NCBI GenBank assembly: GCA_032622095.1
Contig: CP136063.1
Span: forward strand, 117,942,723-118,006,722
Source of the DNA: Siphonodentalium dalli
Lineage: Eukaryota > Mollusca > Scaphopoda > Gadilida > Siphonodentaliidae
Length of the DNA: 64,000 bases
Direction: 5' to 3'
Shown here: one piece after another, positions 40,801 to 54,000 of the stretch
Layout: every line of letters begins with the position of its first letter
Position numbering within the stretch: the first letter of the stretch is position 1
Notes under the pieces: generated by a model
Seen by the model: the letters and a program-made list of their open reading frames with translations, nothing else
What the model was told of the DNA's origin: nothing
The model's database searches: none
Position numbers and translations under genes: made by a program

Positions 40801-42019
40801 CAGTCACAAAAAACGGCACTGTGGGGTTAATCGCGTTGATAGTTAAAGAGCGTTCGTATCTGCAGTGTCGTTGATAAAGAGCGTATGCGTGTAATGTGAT
40901 TCTTACGTCTGGGTCTGGGCGTGTGCGTGTAAGACTGTATCCAGACATGAGCTTGTTGTGTGACGTACTTAGGGCTTCCAAGGAATGGGGGAGATTTTCA
41001 TCGGGTCAGTTTTTCCGCCCGAGGTGTTCTTCACCTTGAAACGGGTACCCATAAACGATATATATGTGTGTGTCCTCGAACCGATTGAGCTCAAACTTGC
41101 TACCTACGGGAAGTGTCATGGACGGGTTAAATTGTGACCCCGACCTGACCTTGACCTTGAAAATGATCAATTCAAGGTCAAATCGGGTCAAATTGCAAAA
41201 CAGAAAATAAAATAAAAAAATAAAAAAGGCACAATTAACTCATTGAAAAACAAAAAATTAAATAAAAATATTTATTAAAAAAATTTTTATTAAAAAAGCC
41301 AGTAAATTAAAAAGGCACAATTAACTCATTGAAAAACACAAAATTTAATTAAAAAATTTATTAAACAAATTAATTAAAAAAAAATTTAATTGTCATGTTT
41401 CTGATGATTGCCGCCAGTGGCGGGCTAACCTGCTAGTTAATATATAAAATGACGGTGTTTGTTGTCAATTTTGAATAATATTCGTAAAATGTAACTATTT
41501 TGACCTAGATTATTTCTATTTGATCACCGCATCGGAGTGTACCAAATCGCTTTAATAAGTGAAATATGCTGACAGAGCCATGTGCTGCTGTAAATATTAA
41601 CGAGGATCTATATTGATGTCTTCTTATATTCATGGATGGCATATTACACTGCAAGGGATATAATAGGAACCACCCAAGTTTCTTTCGGAACTCCGCAGGT
41701 TAGCGCACTTGCAGTATGGAAATCTCCTAGGTTTGCAAATTTCCCTAACTTCGCAGGAACGTTCACAAATTAGCTGCAATTTCCGCTTCGCTGATATCTT
41801 CCGGTATACACATGAATATACCTGAAATATTGTTATACAAGTATTAATCCTGGATGGCCGCCAAGGAATTTTGTATTTGATTGTGTTCATATTTTGTATG
41901 AAGTTTTATGATGAGACACTTCTGAACTGTATAGTTTTCAACATCAATCGTTTTAGAAATTATTAACACTTTCAATCCATCTCATAGACTTTTTTTTTCT
42001 TTTTTTTTAAATTTTCTTC

Positions 42020-42059
<40 letters not shown>

Positions 42060-45000
42060 ATTTATTGAAACAAATCCAATTTGGATTTATGATTTCAATT
42101 TTACAAATCCGATGCGATAACTCAAATATTTTATATAGGATGGTCTTCATATTTTATGTGTATGTTTATGATGACGCCCCCCCTCACCTGTATAGTTTTG
42201 GTATTGATTGGTTGATTGGTTTAGAAAAGAATTAACCCCTCCCACACATTCCATAGACACATGCTCTCCGATGTAATAAGTCACATACATTTCATGTGAT
42301 CTTCCTCGTATTTCTTATCTAGATATATCTTGGCACACTCTTTAACTTGTATGGATTTAGGTATTGATTGATTAATTCATTTTGAAAATTATATTATCTC
42401 TTTCTGCCCACCATGTAGACACATGCTAATAATATTAAACTCAAATATTGACTGCTAGCCAATATGAATTATCTGTGCAATGTTCAACAGGCAAATATAT
42501 ATACCTGTCTGAATTATAACTACTATCACCACTGGCAGCCGTCTTGGATTTTATTCTTTACATGAATAAATCCTTTAGCACAACCTACTAGTGTTGAAAC
42601 TGTTAGGGCTTTTTGGCAGTCGACTAGTCGACAGAAGTAATTGCAAAACGACTAATTGATTCACTGGACCCCTCCAAAAATTTCCCATTTCCATGCCCAT
42701 AGATATAAAATGGGCCGTGTGGTATCATAGTTTTGAACTCTTTTTAGTATCCAACTTTCCATTTTAGAATGTTCAAACACCATGATAGTAAGCAGTTACT
42801 TTACTTAAGCTATATGTCAATACCGTTAGAGGACATTTGTACCAATGATCCAATTAATGTAGATAGTGATTGATAGATACTCATGCTGGTGAATGGCACA
42901 ATAATTTGATTCTGAAAACAGAAATGCAACAATGTTTTCGTGCATATGTTCCGCTGAATTCGTTCTATCGGTGCTTACTTCAGATCAAACATCAATCGTT
43001 TCCCAAACATACATTACATATATTCTTGGAGCCATTTTATTGCATGACTATTCTAGTGTTAGACTGTTTTTCCAATAATTTGAATACATAAATCAACATC
43101 TAGTGTCACTAACCCACGTCTAACTGTTATATTGTGACAAGTAGGCTACATGTCATGTACATGTAAATTGGTGGAATTGGCCCATATCGTAATTGTTGGT
43201 TTGTCATTTTGTAGCGTGTTGACCATGCTGTCGATAGGCGGCACATGATAATATTATAAAATTAATTGTATTTAATTGCCACAGTGAAAAGTCATCACTG
43301 ATCAATTACGTCACACGAAATAGACAGTGTATCAATCGACACCAATGCTTTGAAGTCTTTGATGATCAGCACGTGCGCTTGAGTTCTATTCAGGTCGCAG
43401 AGTTCACAGCCCGTGCATAACTGAATGCCGGCATCATCAAACAAATAATACGAAAGGGCTTTAACAAGTTAATTAAGTGTTCGGATGTATTAACTGCTAT
43501 ATTTTCTGTGATAATTTGGCCGTGCAATGGCACTGCTGTCGTAATGGCATATAGGTAGTGGTGTTTCATGACTAATCTACCAGCAGATTTAGGGATTAAC
43601 TAATTTAATAATTGCGTCGATGTCCATTAGTTGAATATAATCGTTTCAACACTACACCCTACAGACCATATACCTCATATGGTCATCACCAAACTGCATA
43701 TGGATCCTCAGGTGACCTCTGGATTGGAGTTTGCCGTTTGTTTAAATACATGGCCACTAGCAACTAATCGGCACAGCCCCCAATTATCGGACAAATGTTT
43801 TGAAAATATCTTTCATATTTGGGGTCACCTCTAGTTGGGAGCTATCAATTTAAATTATTTTTCATTAAAAACATGGATACCTGCAGCTATCTTCTATTCT
43901 ACTCTTTGCATGACTAAATTCTTTGGCATGCCCTACAAACAACATTTTTCATCCAGTTGATCCCAAACCACAGTGATCTTCTGGGTGACCATTAGATGCA
44001 AGATATAAAATTTGAAAAATGTTCAATAAAAGAACATGGCTGCTGGCAGCCATCTTGAATTTCACTCTTTGCATGACTCAATTCTTTGGCATGCCCTACA
44101 AACAACATTTATTAGCTCAACTTTACTTTGTAAAGTTTGAGCTATTGCCATGGCTTTGTCGTCCGTGTGTGCGTGTGTACGTAAGGCGTCAACAATGCAG
44201 GCTACAGGTCGTACCTTTGGTCGGATCATTATGAAATTTGTCATCAATATTATGAAATTATGAAATTTGTCATCAATATTATGAAATTATGAAATTTGTC
44301 ATCAATGGCTGCCAGCGGCCATCTTGGATTTCAAAATTCAATCCATTAGCACGGGCTACAGGCCGTACTGTTTGTCTGATCATCATGAAATTTGTCATGG
44401 ATGTTAATATTGACATGTAGATGGGAATGAGTAATTTTGGGGTTATTCGGCCCAAAACATGGCTGCCAGCAGCCATCTTGGATTTTACTCTTTGTATGAC
44501 TAAATCCTTTAGCACAGGCTACAGGTCGTACCTTTAGTCTGATCATCATAAAATTTGTCATGGCTGTTGAAATTAGAATGTAGATGGGAACGAGTTATCT
44601 TGGGGTCATTCGGACAAAAAACATGGCCGCCAGCGGCCATCTTGGATTTCAAAATTTAATCCATTAGCACGGGCCACAGGTCGTACTGTTTGTCTGATCA
44701 TCATGAAATTTGTCATGGATGTTAATATTGACATGTAGATGGGAACAAGTAATTTTGGGGTCATTCGGCCAAAAAACATGGCCGTTAGCAGCCATCTTGG
44801 ATTTTACTCTTTGTATGACTAAATTCTTTAGCACGGGCTGCAGGTCGTACCTTTAGTCTGATCATCATAAAAATTGTCATGGCTGTTGAAATTGGAATGT
44901 AGATGGGAACGAGTCATTTTGGGGTCATTCGGACAAAAAACATGGCCGCCAGCAGCCATCTTGGATTTCAAAATTCAATCCATTAGCACGGGCCACAGGT

Positions 45001-48000
45001 CGTACTGTTTGTCTGATCATCATAAAATTTGTCATTCGGCCAAAAAACATGGCCGCCAGCAGCCATCTTGGATTTTACTCTTTGTATGACTAAATTCTTT
45101 AGCACGGGCTGCAGGTCGTACCTTTAATCTGATCATCATAAAATTTGTCATGAATGTTAATAATGACATGTAGATGGGAACGAGTCATTTTGGGGTCATT
45201 CGGCCATAAAACATGGCCGCCAGCAGCCATCTTGGATTTTACTCTTTGTATGACTAAATCCTTTAGCACGGGCTACAGGTCGTACCTTTAGTCTGATCAT
45301 CATAAAATTTGTCATGGCTGTTGAAATTGGAATGTAGATGGGAACGAGTTATCTTGGGGTCATTCGGACAAAAACATGGCCGCCAGCGGCCATCTTGGAT
45401 TTTACTCTTTGTATGACTAAATCCTTTAGCACAGGCTACAGGTTGTACCTTTAGTCTGATCATCATAAAATTTGTCAAGAACGTTAATAATGACATGTAG
45501 ATGGGAACAAGTCATTTTGGGGTCATTCGGCCAAAAAACATGGCCGCCAGCAGTCATCTTGGATTTTACTCTTTGTATGACTAAATCCTTTAGCACGGGC
45601 TACAGGTCGTACCTTTAGTCTGATCATCATAAAATTTGTCATGAATGTTAATAATGACATGTAGATGGGAGCGAGTCATTTTGGTGTCATTGGAAATTGG
45701 AATGTAAATGGGAACGAGTCATTTTGGGGTCATTCGGACAAAAAACATGGCCGCCAGTGGCCATCTTGGATTTAAAAATTTAATCCATTAGCATGGGCCA
45801 CAGTTCGTACTGTTCGTCTGATCTTCATGAAATTTGTCATGGATGTTAATATTGACATTTAGATGGGAACGAGTAATTTTGGGGTCATTTGGCCAAAAAA
45901 CATGGCCGCCAACAGCCATCTTGGATTTAACAGCAGCCATCTTGGACTTGACATTAACATTGTCATGAATGTTAATAATGACATGTAGATGGGAACGAGT
46001 CATTTCATAAAATTTGTCATGGCTGTTGAAATTGGAATGTAAATGGGAACGAGTCATTTTGGGGTCATTCGGACAAAAAAACATGGCTGCCAGTGGCCAT
46101 CTTGGATTTCAAAATTTAATCCATTAGCATGGGCCACAGGTCGTACCTTTAGTATGATTGTCATAAAATTTGTCATGGATGTTAACGATGACATGTAGAT
46201 GGGAACGACTCATTTTGGGGTCATTCGGCCGAAAACATGGCCGCCAGCAGCCATCTTGGATTTTACTCTTTGTATGACTAAATTCTTTAGCACGGGCTAC
46301 ATGTCGTACCTTTAGTCTGATCATCATAAAATTTGTCATGAATGTTAATAATGACATGTAGATGGGAACGAGTCATTTTGGTGTCATTCGGCCAAAAAAC
46401 ATGGCCGCCAGCAGCCATCTTGGATTTTACTCTTTGTATGACTAAATTCTTTAGCATGGGCTACAGGTCGTACCTTTAGTCTGATCGTCATAAAATTTGT
46501 CATGGATGTTAACGATGACATATAGATGGGATACAATCATTTTGGGATTATTCGGCCGAAAACATGGCCGCCAGCAGCCATCTTGGATTTTACTTTTCTC
46601 TTCATGTCTATAAACTAGTATTAGACATTCAACTTTCCACATTCCTAATCGCTCCACTGACTGTAATACATTAAATTTTTCCCTTTCCAAGTTGAGCTAC
46701 AGTGTCATTGACACTTTCATTTTTGTTGATTCATCACAAATTTCACAGAACTAACACAATTTTCTTCATTTCTTTTAAAAACATGTCTGTCAGTGGCCAT
46801 CTTGCAATTCATATTTAATAGATCCATTGGCACATCATGCAGCCCATATTTATTGGAGAAATATGTTTGAAACTTTATTGGCCTGTTTAGGATCACCTCT
46901 AAATGGGAGCTAAGTATCAATTTGTTAACTATTTTCGGTTAAAAACATGGGCACTGGCAGCCATCTTGGAATTTGCTCTTTGCATGACTAAATCATTCGT
47001 GACACTCTATAATCATTTCCCATCCAATTGATCACAATCTTCATGCATGATGGCTCTACAGCTTTACCTCTATTATTACTTAAACATTTAAACTTTCCGC
47101 AATCCTTATCACTCCATTGACTGTAATGTAATACATTACATGGAGGGAAATTATCAGATAATAAGTTCAACAAACGACCTATTATTGAACTTTATAGTAT
47201 CTGAACATTGGAACTACTCATCAATGAGTATTTATTAAATATTGAAAGGGTAATTAGATGCAAGATCAGGCTATAAACTGGGGTATATTATAACCTAATA
47301 CATATTATGCACACCTTTCACCAAACCTTAAAATGATTAAACAACCCCAGTGCTAGAATTGCATGATCAAGTCAATATAATACAAATGACTTTTAATCCA
47401 ACAGTTTTTCTTTCTACAGTTCAAGCACCAAGATGTTGGTGGAGAAATGATAGTTGACTTCTATTGCAAAGAAATAGACAGTCTTAAGAGCTCATCACTG
47501 AAGAGTTTCTTGACCAATATCGCATTTAAGGTATGACTGAATGTCGAAAGTCACACAATATCCAATTTATAGTTCAGTAACTGGCAATGCCAGTATAGCA
47601 CCTCCACAATAAACAGCACATGAGTGTTTTTCAACAGTTTTTGTCCCAAATATCAAATAGCATGGAATGAGATCAAAGCGCTTTGATTTTGAGGAATTGA
47701 TGATTTTGTTATATAGTATAAAGGTGGACTTAGACAAGATAATGTACCTTGAGAATTGTTGTCCACTTATATGTTTGATAATGATAATGGAATTACCCTG
47801 AAATAAAATAGATCACAATATTTATAAATACTTAATAATTAATATTATATTACATTCGTTTACAATTAACAATATTATATTACATTGGTTTACAAATATC
47901 TTATGATTATTTTCAGGCAATTGAGAAGGTTGCTTTTGCCGAATTGAAGGTTACAAACTCTCACATAGCTGCTCGTTATGGCAAACTTTTGTCTCAGCTA

Positions 48001-51000
48001 ATGGCAACAGTTTATGGTCCAAAGGAGATTGAAATTGGTGTGAAACTATGTAGATTACTGTCATGGGTCCCTCTATCACAGTTTGTCGCTGTATCATGTA
48101 AGTATAAAGAAGTAGATAGTAAAATTTGGAAGATACAGTCTGACTGAAGCACATACTATTGAAATGCTATGTGTTCATTGTTTGGGAGTAATTGTGTTAA
48201 TCCTGTTTTACCATGCTATATTTGTCCCCCAACATTTTGACACTCCAGGGACTATATGAATTATCTTTGTCAAACCTTTACCCAATATGCATATTCCCAA
48301 CATCATTGCCCACAGCCAACACTTACAAGTGATTACGTCACCATCCCAGCCAACACAACTCTCTTCGGACGTCAATTTACTGCGATAAATATGAGTTTTT
48401 ATTTTACATCATTGATGTTATTTATCTTCAATCAAATTCATTTTATTAGGTAGAAATAAAAAAAGATTTCCAGAATTGTGAATGTCAAATCCCCTCAACA
48501 GTATATTATGGTGAATATTTTTTAGGTTTTATATATGATATATATGATATTTTATATGTAATTATAAACAAACAAAAGGTAGGTTTGTTTCTGGTCAACA
48601 ATCAAAAAAATTATACTTAGTCAGAAAAGACAACAAAAGTTTGAGTCTGTGACTGTTTTAAGCGATGGCTTTGTGGTTGAACCTTACATATTAATTTGAA
48701 AATATTATTAATTTTTCCTAAAAAGATAGCCCAAGCACTGAACTGTATGGATTATATCGCTATCTGTTTGCCTACAGGAGGAACGGGATTAATCTTTTTG
48801 CCACCACCCGGCTGGTACACCTGCTCGGATTAGTCATGCATGAATGCCCCCGGTATATTAGCTTGTGTTCTGACTGGTAACCGTCAGTTTTATTTCCAAC
48901 TCAATCATGAAAGTGGCGAGTCGCTGGGCAATTAGGGCCCGATATATTGGCAATTTCAAGATCAAATAAAATCTAGAATTGAATAATGGTAATGATTTGA
49001 AATCAAATCGAATTTTTTGCCAATGCTTTAGCAGATTCACTGTACCTATCGGTGGGAGGTACAAGCAAAAATGGGGGCAAATGTTCGATGATTTTGTAAC
49101 ATCGGTGAGATAGCTTGAAGATTACAAAAAGGTTCATTAAACTTAATTTCTATCACATGATATGAACTACATTTAATCACAGTTTAATGTTTCAGAATGG
49201 CACAACATCAGTTCATATTTTTGTGCACTGACACTAGGGCTTCACGGTATTTCGGTATTTAGTCATATCGCGATACTGTTTTTGACACCGTGTAGTCGGT
49301 TTCACTTTATGCAAATAGTCGGTACATCATTGCCGCCGGTGTGGATATTAATACTGACGATATCACTATCAATGTCAAGTATTTAGCAACCCTCGACACC
49401 TCTAATGCTGAGACAAAGGCCATGGCTAACAGCTTCTTCGGTTTAGCATCGCGTCAAAATTAATTATTTCTCACTGCTCCATAAGCATTTGTCAACATAC
49501 TGTGGACAATCAAGTTGGCATGCCTTACTGAAAGGGCGGCAATTGATGTTTATATAGGCTGTTCTCAGCTCAATATTGCTGGAAGGTTTCCTGGTCAAAA
49601 ATCTATAAAAAATGTGTGGTGTTTGTATAATCTGGAGACACAATGACACGTGTTCAACAGCGCTACAAAAGCTTATGCATTAGACGTATAATGCGCTAAC
49701 TGATTAGATAACTATTGAAAGATATATAGCTACACGGTCAGATATGCGTCACTATTCGCTGCTAAAACTACAGTTTTCGATGGTGACACGTCTGATGATA
49801 AGTTCGTTTCGAATGAGATTGACAGTTATCTGTCATTGCCATGTGCCACTGACGACACCAACCCATTGGACTGGTGGAAAGTGAACAATAAACAATATCC
49901 AAATCTAGCAAAGTTCGCTAAGAAATACCTATGTGTTTGTGCTACGAGCGTTCCTTTGGAACGATTATTCAGTAAATCCAGAATGACTGTCACACCGAAG
50001 CGATCGTGTTTGAAACCAGAGAAAGTTAATATGCTCTCATTTCTTGCTTCCAATTTGTGACTAAGTTGACATTATTGTTGTCAATTTAAATCTATACTAT
50101 GCTTGTCACATTAGTTATCTTGTTTTGTTTGTACAATCAATATAAAATATGAAATCAATACATGTTTGCTGTTATTATTTACATGAGCGACTGTTAGCGT
50201 CATTTTTAATGTCATAAGCGACCCGCAGTTGGTAGGGAATTCCCGATTACATCAGGCACTTATAAATATATGTATCCATCGTATAAACAACGAAACTCAG
50301 GACCATTTATATTAATTATTTATTTTTATTTTATATACCTGTCAAAGCAAAACAATTTCATAATTATTATCAGCAAATGAATGCAACATATTGCCAAGTA
50401 TATCAAATCAATATTAAATGTTTTATTTTTTCTGCTTGTTACTAGTATCATGCTCAAACAGTTCTACTCAAAATTTATTGGTGACGATATTTAGTCATAC
50501 CGCGGTATCATTTTCAATACCGTAGTCGGTATTAAAATCCGGATACTGTGAAGCCCTAACTGCCACTATTCGTGAAGTTTGTGAACAGTAAGCAGTTTGA
50601 GTCAATGGAATCAATGATTCGAGTCTCATTGCAAATGGAAACATGCATGTACATCTCCCTTTCGCACCTAGCAGGCAATTGTGATATCAGAATTGTGCAT
50701 TGTGACTTGGGAATGGCACGTACACAACGGGATTACGGGAACTGTATAGTATCACAAATTGTCCCTGTCCGTGGGATCATGGGACTGTGTTGTCAGGAAC
50801 CATTCATGAAAGCTGAATTGTCAACCATATTCCATTTCCTGGATAACATATATAACTATATCTCTAATTTCTATATGCTTTGCATAGTATGGAAATAGAG
50901 TACAGATTCCTCTTTATATATAATGAGGATTAGAGTTGATGATTGGTGAACATTCTTGATTGTGAAACTTAAGTGCTTAATTTATTGGTGGTTTTATTCA

Positions 51001-54000
51001 CTATAACGCCATGACATTGCTCATTTTATTTGGTGGAATTTGCACTCGATTTTCGTTTTCCGGATGACACACAGAATGGAATGACATTTGGTAGGTCAGT
51101 TTACTAGCGCAAAATGCAGGTCAAGTTCCAAATCGGATTCCAATTTTCACCAGTGTTATGGCCCTTTGTTGGAATTTCCACAGGCGTATTTTGCCATGCC
51201 CTTATAGCGATGCTATTATTTAATGATAATGTGGAGAATATGCTGAAGAATATCCACATGCCAATACACTTTAATTATTTTTATTTATTTACTTATTAAT
51301 TTAACCAATCCCGCAACCACAAATTAGGCAGACTTGGGGTGACTTTGGAAAATCCGCATTCTGCTGTGCATAGGAGACAAAATTTCATTGAAAATTGTTT
51401 CTGTCTTTCCCATTAAAACTTATTTGACTGGTCAACACATTTCACTCAATATTTTTCATATGGTCTTGAGAAATGAGAAAATATCCATAAATTTGCAAAT
51501 CTTTTATTTGAGAACATACACAACAAATATAAATGGCGTCTTTAGTAACAGCAGCATAGTATCTTGAAGTTGAACTGTCTTTGCTTCACTAGTCAAATCT
51601 TGATAGGGCAAGTGATTGTTAGTGTCTAATAAATTGGACGATTATCAAAGTATTTTTGTGTTATCAAAATAGTTTTGGACAATTTATCTGACTTTAGGCC
51701 ATGCAAAGTCAATTTCCAATTTCTCATGCCAAAATTTTTTTAAAAGCATGCGAGTGCTCAGCTTTTAATTAACAGTTTTTGGGTATATTTTAGGGCATAT
51801 GCTAACCAGGCATTCCACCCATGGATCGGTTAGCTGTGGGTTTAATTTCAATTGCCAGTGTCTTTTATAACCAGAATAAATATCTATAAAAGTTAGATTC
51901 CATGGATTTATTCCGATCTCAGTTTGTATAGAAACTTAGGCGTCATCTCAAAACTACTATCGGGAAATCAGCCTATTTCCCAATAAATCCTGATAGCATA
52001 TACAGTTATCGGGAAATTATTATCGGGAAATGATGCAACGTTTATCGGGAACGTTTCGGAATATTTACATAAGCTATCGGGATTCTTTCGGAGTTTACTT
52101 TCATTTCGGAGTATCATAATCCGAAAACAACACCGCATGCTGTTTGGAAAGTTTCTGTATCGGGATTACTCTGGACTTTTATCGGGGTATCAGGGTTTTA
52201 TGTTTTGTAGGCCTATCGTCCTAATATGAGAAATCGTCAGTATAATATAGTTTTACAGTATCGGGGGAACACGTGTCGTAGAACTATTATATATTTAGGC
52301 CTACAGTGGTGATCAGTGGGTGCTACAATATCGTATTTTACCCGGACAATACACCCCCACCCATCAAGTCGCGGGGAGCATACCCAAATATTTATGCAGT
52401 TGTGCCATCTTTAATCGGCGCTGCTCTCCGATCATTTTTGGAGATTTGCGCATTCCACGCGACGGAGTATAAAGGCTTTAGAAATCAACTGACAGATCTA
52501 GATAGTATACCTTTACGCAGTCTCACAGTCTTTGGAAGATGTTATCAAAATCCGCTGATAAGTACACATACCATTACTTTAATAATAATATAGACTTTAT
52601 ATTATTATTATTATTGAAGTAATGGTGTGTGTATTTATCATTGGATTTTGATAATAATTTCCAACAGCTGTGCGCAGTCTTAATGTGAGATGTCGTATGT
52701 TCTATTTTTAGCCCGATTCCAGGAATTGGGGTCATCCATGTTTACGTTTCTGGGAACAACACATGTGACATGTGGGGGGGGCCACGTGTTTTACATATAG
52801 ATCGATCAATCATGCGATGAATCTCTACTCTGTTATCTACGCTTTAGTCAAGAGTATAGAGATTCGTAACCTGACATATGGGGGTCCTGCTTTATATGTA
52901 TACTTTCAGCATTACCAATTTAGTAGTAATTCCATAGTTTTTTCATGAATCCTAATATGGTAAATAAAGAGCGTCTACAGACCTGTGAAAATATGAATGG
53001 AAAATTCCATGAACATCTCCAGTGCAAAAGTTATAATACGCGAAGCAATCATAATATTTTAACTGACAATTAAGTGTGTGCATGGGCTGCTTTTGTATAT
53101 ACTGTACATTAATTTTGTTTTCTGTAATTACTACTAATTATATAGGCTGCATTGATTATTTCGATAAGTTGAACATAGCCTAATTATGTTATAACAGTAA
53201 TGTCGAATTTCACGATTGCATCATCAAGGTCAAGGTAGTTACCACCTGTGTCACGATGCGATTTATTTTTAGTATATTTAATCTTTTTCAAAAAGATGTC
53301 TTGCTAACTTTTATTTAGTTTGAATTCTCAAATGCACGATGAGAAAGTACTTTATCAACATTAATAGCCATTCCATCTTTTTCAAATGACTTGACAATAA
53401 TATGTCATATCTGATGGGCATGATCGACGCATCGAAATGTGCAGAGATCTATCGATCAAAACTGGGTCAAGTTCGAACATTAGGTGCATGAGGTTCTCGG
53501 ATGGGTAAGCATTTTTATCAGCTCTGATTACTAATGTTCACATTCACTGCGCATTATCACTTAGATAGCCTCCAGGAAATTCGCCTAATTGTGACGTGAA
53601 AAATTCAAGAATTGACAGTGTGAAACTTGTGTTATGTTTTATTTGAATTGCTTGTGTCAGTAGGCGCTGAGACGAAACACGTGCAAGACGCGCCTTTTTC
53701 GAAAATAATGATTCAACGCATTTCATTATCAGCATGTTACATTGAGTATGATTGAGAAAAAATACTCTGGGAGAAATTATATCTATCGGCTGTAGTTTTG
53801 AGAACAAATTTATTCTTGAATGATGAATCGAAATCCTGGAAGCACGAATTGTTTACTAGACACTGATGGCGCCAAAAAATAAGCGCAAATCAGGTGGGGG
53901 GAAATCAGCAGAACAATATAGTTCTCAAATATTGTTTAAAGAAAGCTACCTGCGATTGAAAATCAACTATTTGAAGGCAATGTGTAGTAATTATCGTAAT

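Noticed and set aside
44113-46699. CRISPR-like regularly spaced repeats
   Set aside because: Units are ~160 bp with conserved, not unique, intervals, in a spliced eukaryotic gene; it is a transposon-derived tandem array.
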